A stretch of DNA of 5,532 nucleotides, from the NCBI GenBank assembly GCA_030596145.1, contig JAUVKS010000139.1, positions 1 to 5,532 of the forward strand, in the 5' to 3' direction. Position numbers and translations under genes: made by a program. This document shows positions 1 through 4,915 of the stretch, piece after piece. The stretch comes from Pseudomonadota bacterium (GTDB taxonomy: Bacteria > Desulfobacterota > Syntrophia > Syntrophales > JADFWA01). The notes beneath the pieces were generated by a model. It was not told the DNA's origin. It ran no database searches and saw only the letters and a list, made by a program, of their open reading frames with translations. Every line of letters starts with the position of its first letter. Within the stretch, counting starts at the first letter, position 1.

Positions 1-1
1 G

Positions 2-406
2 AAACTCTCTTTCTTTCTGTACCAAATCACTGAAAACGATTATCTGAAGAATCAGGAGATGCAAGCCATTGATTCGACAGTACTCAAATATCCTCCTCTA
101 ACGCTGAGCCTCTTCTATCTCGTAACACCCAATACGCAGAATCCGGAGAGTGACCATCGTCTACTCGGAAAAGTGATGCAGATATTTCATGATAACACGA
201 TACTGCGAGGTTCTGTCCTTCACGAAAGTTTGGCTGGTAAGGAGTTGAGGCTGGTACTTAATTCCCTATCAATAGATGATCTGAATAAGCTCTGGAGTGT
301 CATCTCAAAATCCAAGCCATACAAGCTTTCTGCCTGTTATGAGGTGACACCTGTACGGATAGACTCGACGCGCGAGAGAAAGGTCAGACGGGTGACCGAA
401 AACTAA
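2..406 (+). CDS. Pvc16/DUF4255 family cap (tail terminator) protein, 3' part
   Basis: The frame is open from base 2, so the gene begins upstream and the ATG at 59 is internal. Codons before that ATG read KLSFFLYQITENDYLKNQ, which matches the Pvc16 N-terminal domain pattern of a hydrophobic strand FLYQ followed by N..L.NQ. After it come PPLTLSLFYLVTP, then LLGKVMQIFHDN..LRG, then L.LVLNSLSIDDLNKLW and a final YEVTPVRIDS. All are hallmarks of DUF4255/Pvc16_N in the expected order. About 134 codons are visible and the protein ends soon after this domain. Family members cap or terminate the tube-sheath end in eCIS particles such as PVC and Afp, and are thought to stabilise the end opposite the baseplate. 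It sits directly upstream of other particle genes, which supports the role. Family assignment is strong; the exact cap function is inferred from characterised relatives. Confidence 0.92.
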   Translation, partial: KLSFFLYQITENDYLKNQEMQAIDSTVLKYPPLTLSLFYLVTPNTQNPESDHRLLGKVMQIFHDNTILRGSVLHESLAGKELRLVLNSLSIDDLNKLWSVISKSKPYKLSACYEVTPVRIDSTRERKVRRVTEN

Positions 407-433
407 AAAAAAGCACTCAATCAGGGTATAGAG

Positions 434-1045
434 ATGATAACAAAGACTGATAAAATCCTTCTTAAACGCCATGCCGCAAAGCTTTCGTTTGCAGTCTATC
501 TTATCGATGATTACTCAGGGGATGCGCCGATAGGCAGGATAGATGTGCGTTTGAAGGGAAGAGACGAGAAGCCGATAAAGAATCCGAGTTCGTACTATAC
601 CCTCCTCGACCTCCCTGATGACACGTACACCGTCCAGGTGCGGTCTGAGTATTATTATGATGTGGATTCGGGCGACATACATCCAGCCGAACTCGTTCCC
701 AAAAGTCCAGTGGTGGATATAACCCTGAAACCAATGCCTTCGTATCCCTTTCCACCGGGAGCGACATTGATCAGAGGGATGGCGCGCGAGGAAGGAAATG
801 CCATCTCCGGTGCCAGAGTAAAAATCAGAGATAAGGATGTCGAGGGTGTGACTACCGAAGAAGGGGAGTTTGTGCTCTATTTTGGCGATCTGACAAATGA
901 TGAAATTATAAAAGAAAACGGTAAAAGGTTTGTCAAAGGGGCTAATGGCAAAAATATCCATATTGAGGTTGAATACGGCGGGAAACCCAGAAAGAGAAAC
1001 CTGGAAGCTCTGGAAGGCAAAACAACTTTCGTGATGGTTAAGTGA
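434..1045 (+). CDS. Two-domain beta-sandwich protein (carboxypeptidase regulatory-like), eCIS-associated
   Basis: This 203-residue protein has no signal peptide or membrane segment, so it is probably cytoplasmic or part of the particle. Residues about 15-97 look like a first beta-sandwich (FAVYLIDDYSG, then YTLLDLPDDTYTVQVRSEYYYD, then VVDITLKPMPSYPFPPG). Residues about 110-200 resemble a carboxypeptidase regulatory-like/transthyretin-type fold, with IRGMARE, then AISGARVKI, then GVTTEEGEFVLYF. The PxPPG linker separates the two. I recall similar proteins lying next to the sheath or cap genes of eCIS loci, but no precise role is established; adhesion, decoration or a scaffolding role is possible. 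The ATG at 434 is preceded by a weak AGGG about seven bases upstream. The gene lies 27 bp after the Pvc16-like gene and probably shares its transcript. Coding status is firm, fold moderately firm, function unknown. Confidence 0.7.
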   Translation: MITKTDKILLKRHAAKLSFAVYLIDDYSGDAPIGRIDVRLKGRDEKPIKNPSSYYTLLDLPDDTYTVQVRSEYYYDVDSGDIHPAELVPKSPVVDITLKPMPSYPFPPGATLIRGMAREEGNAISGARVKIRDKDVEGVTTEEGEFVLYFGDLTNDEIIKENGKRFVKGANGKNIHIEVEYGGKPRKRNLEALEGKTTFVMVK

Positions 1046-1050
1046 CAACC

Positions 1051-1058
1051 TTTATATA
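1051..1058 (+). promoter_or_regulatory. Candidate archaeal TATA box (box A) for the sheath operon
   Basis: TTTATATA matches the archaeal box A consensus exactly and lies in the 66-bp gap between the beta-sandwich gene and the sheath ATG. Archaeal transcription starts about 22-27 bases past the box centre, so a start near 1078-1083 is expected, leaving a leader of about 30 bases that carries the GGAGG site. The preceding bases (ACAACC) are only a partial BRE match. If real, it gives the abundant sheath and tube proteins a boost independent of the upstream genes. An AT-rich 8-mer can occur by chance, so this is a prediction. Confidence 0.5.
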
Positions 1059-1100
1059 TCGTGAGAACGTACGGTTTCAGCACCCACAAGGGCGAGAAAA

Positions 1101-1105
1101 GGAGG
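1101..1105 (+). promoter_or_regulatory. Strong RBS that fixes the sheath start
   Basis: GGAGG is followed by a six-base spacer and then ATG at 1112. The longer frame could start at a GTG at 1061, but that codon has no Shine-Dalgarno site, lies upstream of the predicted transcription start, and adds a 17-residue basic leader unlike any sheath N-terminus. The ATG at 1112 gives MPEYLAPGVYVEE, the usual sheath beginning. Confidence 0.9.
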
Positions 1106-1111
1106 GATTAC

Positions 1112-3427
1112 ATGCCAGAATATTTGGCGCCAGGAGTATATGTAGAAGAGATAGAGATAGGAGCGAAGCCGATAGAGGGCGTGAGCACAACGACAACAGG
1201 GTTTATAGGAATGGCTGAGAGGGGACCATTGAACAAGCCCACCCTTGTTACAAGCTTTGCCGAGTATCAAAGAATCTTTGGTGGTTACTTGGCAGAGAAA
1301 GATCACAACAGTAAGAAAGGTTACGGCAAGAAACGCTGGCTGCCGTATGCCGTGGAAGGATTTTTTGTTAATGGTGGGCAGAGGCTGTATGTGTCAAGGG
1401 TGGCTGTTGAAGACGCAGCAAAACCATCTGTTGGCTATCTGCCTGATATCACCAAGAATGACACATCCGGTAAAGATGTTGGTGTCGGCAGGGTGGCACC
1501 CCCGTCCCCAAAGGCACTTATCCTGGATGGTCCGCTAAACAAGCGTCATGCTGCAAGTACTACGATCACAAAGATGGAAAAGGATGATGCTACATCCTAT
1601 AAGATAGGTGGGGCTGTGAAGGCAAATGACACAGAGATTACTTTTGATGGTGCGACAGACCTGACGGGTAAACCTGTGCTGATCATCAACGACGGAACCA
1701 ATACCGAGGTATGTGTTGTTGAATCAGTCGCTGATGATAAGAAAACAATTACGGTGAAGGCGCCTCTGAGATGGGGTCATTCCAAAGGCGTGGAACTGAA
1801 TAAATTGACTTCTTCGAATACGACAGCGAGACCAACCTCAGCAGTGGAGAAGGGTAAAACCACAATTCCTATTGATGTGGCGGAAACGGACTTTAATCAA
1901 GATGATGTGGTCAAGATCGGTGATGAATATTTCATTATCAAGGAAACCGATGTTGCGGAGGCGCCTGGTCCGGCTACAGAGGTTGAGCAGTTTACACCCG
2001 CCATCAAAGTTGAAGCTGCTAACGCAGGAACATGGGGGAATAGGATCAAAATCACAGTTAAGAGAAGCCCCCCCACTGTTGCCAAATTGACAGAGACGGC
2101 ACAGGGTCAAGACTACCTGGATCTGGATACGGTTACAGGAATGGAGAAGGGGACGTTACTCAAGCTGAATACCGAGCCTCCGAGCTATGGAACAATAACC
2201 AAGGTCATCAAGACAGAAGGCGTCACAAGAGTGAAACTTCAGAATGCTGTTATAGGATCTCCGGATGGGGCTCCGAAAGTCTCAACCGTCGAGTTTGATC
2301 TTATGGTTAATCTTGACGATACTGTTGAGGTCTTCAAGAATCTTTCGATGAATAAGGAACATAGCCGGTACATCGAGGAGATAATCACAGAAGATTCTTC
2401 TCGACTGATAAGGGTAGCAGATGTCAGTGATGAATCCTTGCCAAAGAAACCTGTTCCAACCAATGATGGGGGTAAAGACATAGTCTGGAGGCTTGATGGT
2501 GGTGACGACGGTATTTCCGAGGATGATGATGGTGCGATCAACACAACTTATGAGGGAAGCGATAATGAGGAACCTTCAAAGAGAAAAGGGCTCCACACCT
2601 TAAAAAACGTGGATGGAATAAGCATCGTCGCCATCCCCGGCATCACTACCCAACATCTTCAAAATAAGCTGATCATTCATTGCGAGACCATGAAAGATCG
2701 GTTTGCGGTCCTGGATTCGATAGAAATGGCGGATATGGATGACATTCAAGAACAAAGCAACTTCTACGACTCGAAATATGCCGCCCTTTACTATCCCTGG
2801 ATCAGGGTGTTTGATCCATTGTCTAAGAAACGCACCAATGTCCCACCAAGCGGATATATGTGCGGCATCTATGCACGCAGCGATACCGAGCGAGGAGTTC
2901 ATAAGGCACCGGCAAATGAAATTGTCAGGGGCGCGCTGAGTCTGGAAGAAGAACCTGATGGTGTTAAGAGGGTTATCACAAAAGGTCAGCAGGATATATT
3001 AAACCCGTTGGGGGTCAATTGTATCCGTACTTTCCGCGGCCGGGGCATCCGGGTCTGGGGGGCAAGAACCACCACAAGTGATTCTCTCTGGAAATATATA
3101 AACGTCCGCCGCCTATTCATATTCCTTGAGGAGTCTATTGAAGATGGCACGCAATGGGCGGTCTTTGAACCGAACGATGAGAAGCTCTGGGCAAGGGTGA
3201 GGCAGACCATCACGCAGTTCCTGACCAGCGTATGGAAAGACGGTGCACTGATGGGCTCGACACCAGGTGAGGCGTTCTTTGTCAAATGCGACAGAACAAC
3301 GATGACCCAGGATGATATAGACAATGGTAGACTCATTGTGCAGATAGGCGTTGCGCCTGTGAAGCCGGCAGAGTTTGTCATCTTCAGAATAGCCCAATGG
3401 CAAGGTGGCTCTGCTGCAACTGAATAA
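1112..3427 (+). CDS. Contractile tail sheath protein (large, with inserted beta-rich segments)
   Basis: This is the contractile sheath subunit, which polymerises around the tube and drives it forward on contraction. The 771-residue product from ATG 1112 starts LAPGVYVEE (residues 5-13), followed by GFIGMAERGP and F.EYQRIFGG, typical of the phage sheath N-terminal domain. The mid-sheath WGN motif is at 308-310 and the LDGGDDG turn at 461-467. The C-terminal domain is textbook: GVHKAPANE (595-603), then LNPLGVN, VWGAR (648-652), YINVRRLFIFLEESI, FEPND (685-689), STPGEAFFVKCD and PAEF (752-755). It is larger than simple sheaths of about 400-500 residues because of beta-rich segments at about 166-233, 244-280 and 323-395. 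Tube protein 1 follows after 17 bp, an order typical of these machines. The stretch after 462 is very acidic. Identity is near certain; the role of the insertions is inferred. Confidence 0.97.
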   Translation: MPEYLAPGVYVEEIEIGAKPIEGVSTTTTGFIGMAERGPLNKPTLVTSFAEYQRIFGGYLAEKDHNSKKGYGKKRWLPYAVEGFFVNGGQRLYVSRVAVEDAAKPSVGYLPDITKNDTSGKDVGVGRVAPPSPKALILDGPLNKRHAASTTITKMEKDDATSYKIGGAVKANDTEITFDGATDLTGKPVLIINDGTNTEVCVVESVADDKKTITVKAPLRWGHSKGVELNKLTSSNTTARPTSAVEKGKTTIPIDVAETDFNQDDVVKIGDEYFIIKETDVAEAPGPATEVEQFTPAIKVEAANAGTWGNRIKITVKRSPPTVAKLTETAQGQDYLDLDTVTGMEKGTLLKLNTEPPSYGTITKVIKTEGVTRVKLQNAVIGSPDGAPKVSTVEFDLMVNLDDTVEVFKNLSMNKEHSRYIEEIITEDSSRLIRVADVSDESLPKKPVPTNDGGKDIVWRLDGGDDGISEDDDGAINTTYEGSDNEEPSKRKGLHTLKNVDGISIVAIPGITTQHLQNKLIIHCETMKDRFAVLDSIEMADMDDIQEQSNFYDSKYAALYYPWIRVFDPLSKKRTNVPPSGYMCGIYARSDTERGVHKAPANEIVRGALSLEEEPDGVKRVITKGQQDILNPLGVNCIRTFRGRGIRVWGARTTTSDSLWKYINVRRLFIFLEESIEDGTQWAVFEPNDEKLWARVRQTITQFLTSVWKDGALMGSTPGEAFFVKCDRTTMTQDDIDNGRLIVQIGVAPVKPAEFVIFRIAQWQGGSAATE
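1607..2296 (+). repeat. Degenerate beta-rich repeat segments inside the sheath
   Basis: Three protein-level segments share the pattern charged turn, alternating D/T-I-x-hydrophobic strand, a GD/GK/GT turn before V[VL].I, then a V.SV/V.K.E strand. They begin near AVKANDTEITFDGATDL (sheath residue 168), AVEKGKTTIPIDVAETDF (244) and TAQGQDYLDLDTVTGM (about 328). The second is shorter, and the WGN motif separates it from the third. No long DNA-level identity is apparent, so the duplication, if real, is old. Such domains normally sit on the outer surface of the sheath. Homology between segments was judged by eye only. Confidence 0.45.
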
Positions 3428-3444
3428 ACAGGAGGTAGATAAGA

Positions 3445-3891
3445 ATGACCGGTGAAAGAAAAGATCCGTATAGACAGTTCAGGTTCTTGCTTGAGATCGA
3501 TGGAATCGTCCAGGCAGGATTCAGCGAGGTCACGATCCCCGATACAACCAGCGATGTTGTTGAATACAGAGAGGGGAATGAACTGACGACCGTCAGAAAA
3601 CTTCCCGGATTAACGAAGTATGGAAACATAACCCTGAAATGGGGCATCACCGATTCCATGGAACTCTATGAGACGTGGCGTAAACCGGTGGAAGAGGGTG
3701 TTATGGGTGACGTGAGGAAGAATGTCGCTATCATACTGATGGATGAAGAGGGGAATCCGGCAGCGAGATGGGAATTCGCGAATGCATGGCCCAGCAAATA
3801 CGATGCACCTGACTTAAACGCCAAGGGAACCGATGTTGCTGTCGAAACCCTGGAAGTGGTGCACGAAGGCATGACGCGAGTGGCGCCGTAA
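3445..3891 (+). CDS. Tail tube protein 1 (T4 gp19-like)
   Basis: This 148-residue protein is the inner tube subunit, forming the hexameric rings the sheath surrounds. It follows the gp19-like tail tube pattern from end to end: DPYRQFRFLLEIDG near the N-terminus, GFSEVTIPD, EYREGNELTTVRKLPG, KYGNITLKWGITDS, an ELYETW helix, WEFANAWPSKYDAPDLNAKG and a closing VAVETLEVVHEGM strand. Length agrees with the family. Start ATG 3445 has an excellent AGGAGGT eight bases upstream (3430-3436), which suggests high expression. It lies 17 bp after the sheath and shares the scaffold of the second tube gene in this window, so the two are paralogues. This copy, next to the sheath, is the likelier main tube component; that division of labour is inferred. 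Confidence 0.94.
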   Translation: MTGERKDPYRQFRFLLEIDGIVQAGFSEVTIPDTTSDVVEYREGNELTTVRKLPGLTKYGNITLKWGITDSMELYETWRKPVEEGVMGDVRKNVAIILMDEEGNPAARWEFANAWPSKYDAPDLNAKGTDVAVETLEVVHEGMTRVAP

Positions 3892-3906
3892 GGAATCCTG
3901 TAAAAG

Positions 3907-4266
3907 ATGTTTCAGACCGAATATGAGTTCACGCTTCCAAAAGGGTATGCGGATGGGGAGGGCAACCTCCATAAAACAGGAGTTATGCGATTGGCAACGG
4001 CTGCAGATGAGATACTGCCGCTCAAAGATCCAAGAGTTCAGCAAAATCCTGCCTACTTAACCATCATCCTTCTTTCCAGGGTAGTAACCAGACTCGGTGA
4101 CGTTCCTGCGGTGAATCCAAGGATCATAGAGGAACTGTTTGCCTCTGACCTGTCATATCTACAGGGGTTTTACCGAAAGATAAACGGGGATGGCACCACG
4201 GTTATAAATGCGAGATGCCCGAAGTGTGAACACGAGTTCGAGGTGAACATTGGTATGGGGGAATAG
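3907..4266 (+). CDS. Tail assembly protein, P2 gpE/TAC-like, with C-terminal CxxC
   Basis: This 119-residue protein begins FQTEYEFTLPKGYADGEGNLHKTGVM, then RLATAADEILPLKDPRV, a helical NPAYLTIILLSRVVTRLG and VNPRIIEELFASDLSYLQGFYRKING. The pattern is that of the phage/eCIS 'tail assembly protein' lying just after a tube gene. Position and fold pattern resemble the P2 gpE/Mu gp41 tail-assembly chaperone family, which bind the tape measure or tube during assembly and are usually absent from the mature particle. Residues 104-109 (CPKCEH) form one CxxC knuckle; no second Cys pair exists, so any metal site would be incomplete or shared between subunits. The start ATG 3907 follows AAGGA at 3891-3895, a rather long spacing, 15 bp after tube 1. 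The stop at 4264-4266 overlaps the start of the DUF6760 frame. Family call good, chaperone role inferred. Confidence 0.82.
   Translation: MFQTEYEFTLPKGYADGEGNLHKTGVMRLATAADEILPLKDPRVQQNPAYLTIILLSRVVTRLGDVPAVNPRIIEELFASDLSYLQGFYRKINGDGTTVINARCPKCEHEFEVNIGMGE
4257..4266 (+). other. Possible -1 ribosomal frameshift site joining the two assembly genes
   Basis: A run of five G (4257-4261) lies directly before the upstream stop codon, in zero frame as ATG GGG GAA TAG. Slipping back one base on GGG continues as GGA ATA GAA into the DUF6760 frame and would give a fusion of about 174 residues. The P-site tRNA can re-pair perfectly (GGG to GGG), but the A-site GAA cannot, so this is not a classical X XXY YYZ heptamer. 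No strong downstream stem-loop was identified by eye. Support comes mainly from the missing start codon and from the phage precedent. Confidence 0.4.
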
Positions 4267-4430
4267 AAGGCTACCCCCTCGATAAAATCTACGAGGAGGT
4301 GGCCTTCATAGCCTACCACTTCAACTGGAGCTATGAAGAGGTTATGGGTCTGGAACACCGGGAACGAAGGAGATGGTGTGAGGAGATATCAAGGATAAAT
4401 GAGAAGTTGAATGAGGCTGTAAGAGGGTAA
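4263..4430 (+). CDS. DUF6760 small protein (P2 E'-like), no canonical start codon
   Basis: A 54-codon frame from GAA 4266 encodes EGYPLDKIYEEVAFIAYH, then FNWSYEEVMGLEHRERRRW, then CEEISRINEKLNEAVRG. I recognise this as DUF6760, a small helical protein that follows the tail-assembly gene in eCIS loci. It is in the -1 frame relative to its neighbour. Between the in-frame stop at 4227-4229 and the conserved YPLD there is no ATG, GTG or TTG; the only near-start is ATA at 4263, used here as a nominal 5' end. A GTG at 4299 would remove YPLDKIYEE and has no properly spaced RBS. The A..FHW....M..LE..ER..W pattern recalls, from memory, the frameshift-expressed E' part of P2 gpE+E'. Expression could therefore be by frameshift, by AUA initiation, or the frame could be damaged or misread by one base. 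Family call firm; mode of expression open. Confidence 0.78.
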   Translation: MEGYPLDKIYEEVAFIAYHFNWSYEEVMGLEHRERRRWCEEISRINEKLNEAVRG

Positions 4431-4476
4431 CATCGTCATCCGAGAAAGAGTTAAGCGAAATGATAGGGGCTAAAAA

Positions 4477-4911
4477 ATGGTGATAGGCGAGAGAAACGAT
4501 CCGTATCTAAGCTTCAGATTCCTGGTAGAAATTCAAGGCTTAATAGTTGGTGGATTTTCAGAAGTCTCCGGTCTTCAAGCAGAAACCGAGATAGAAGAAA
4601 AAAGAGAAGGCGGCGTTAATGATTACGTCCATAAACTCCCTAAAATAACCAAATATCAAAATATTACCTTAAAAAGAGGTATAACGGATTCTGATACGCT
4701 CTGGGAATGGCATCAGGACGTAGTCAATGGAAACATTGAACGGAAAACCATTTTTGTTGTATTGCTGGATTGCGAAGGGGATGAACAATGGCGATGGCAA
4801 TTCATTGATGCATATCCAGTGAAATGGACAGGTCCGGATTTAACGGCTGGCAGCAGCGCAGTAGCCGTCGAAACCATAGAACTCGCACATAATGGTATCA
4901 AGAAGGGATAA
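4477..4911 (+). CDS. Tail tube protein 2 (T4 gp19-like paralogue)
   Basis: This 144-residue protein has the same plan as tube 1: ERNDPYLSFRFLVEIQG, GGFSEVSGL, EEKREGGVNDYVHKLPK, KYQNITLKRGITDSDTLWEW, then WRWQFIDAYPVKWTGPDLTAG and VAVETIELAHNGIKKG. The GFSEVSGL form is the commoner one in gp19-like proteins, whereas tube 1 has GFSEVTIPD. Characterised eCIS (Afp, PVC) carry more than one tube paralogue. The extra copies can form the first rings above the baseplate and adapt the spike's symmetry to the tube, so this copy is a candidate tube initiator. The ATG at 4477 follows AGGGG at 4465-4469. The 46-bp gap before it shows no terminator or promoter. By eye its codons are richer in A/T than tube 1 (many AAA, AAT, ATT, TTA), hinting at a separate history. 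Identity firm, role inferred. Confidence 0.93.
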   Translation: MVIGERNDPYLSFRFLVEIQGLIVGGFSEVSGLQAETEIEEKREGGVNDYVHKLPKITKYQNITLKRGITDSDTLWEWHQDVVNGNIERKTIFVVLLDCEGDEQWRWQFIDAYPVKWTGPDLTAGSSAVAVETIELAHNGIKKG

Positions 4912-4915
4912 AAAG

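Noticed and set aside
59..61. ATG at 59 as the true start of the first gene
   Set aside because: The upstream in-frame codons from base 2 encode conserved Pvc16_N residues, so the gene enters from outside the window.
903..913. AAATTATAAAA, TATA-like
   Set aside because: It is inside the beta-sandwich coding region, more than 200 bases from the next start. The intergenic TTTATATA is better placed.
515..1048. Long minus-strand reading frame (177 codons) opposite the beta-sandwich gene
   Set aside because: It is the antisense shadow of a gene with clear domain structure, has no recognisable domain of its own, and every other gene here is on the plus strand.
1061..1111. Seventeen-residue N-terminal extension of the sheath from GTG 1061
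   Set aside because: No RBS; it sits immediately after the TATA box and so upstream of the expected transcript start, and the sequence is unlike sheath N-termini. ATG 1112 has a perfect GGAGG.
1245..1538. Plus-strand 97-codon frame inside the sheath gene
   Set aside because: It overlaps the conserved sheath N-terminal half in another frame and shows no domain pattern.
3093..3101. TATATAAAC box A-like sequence
   Set aside because: It lies within the conserved sheath C-terminal coding region, with no gene start at a suitable distance downstream.
4431..4476. Gap before tube 2 as a terminator or promoter
   Set aside because: There is no T-run, no convincing hairpin and no box A; it holds only a weak RBS.
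4459..4482. Mini-ORF from ATG 4460
   Set aside because: It has only seven codons before a stop, overlaps the tube 2 start, and nothing supports it as a leader peptide.
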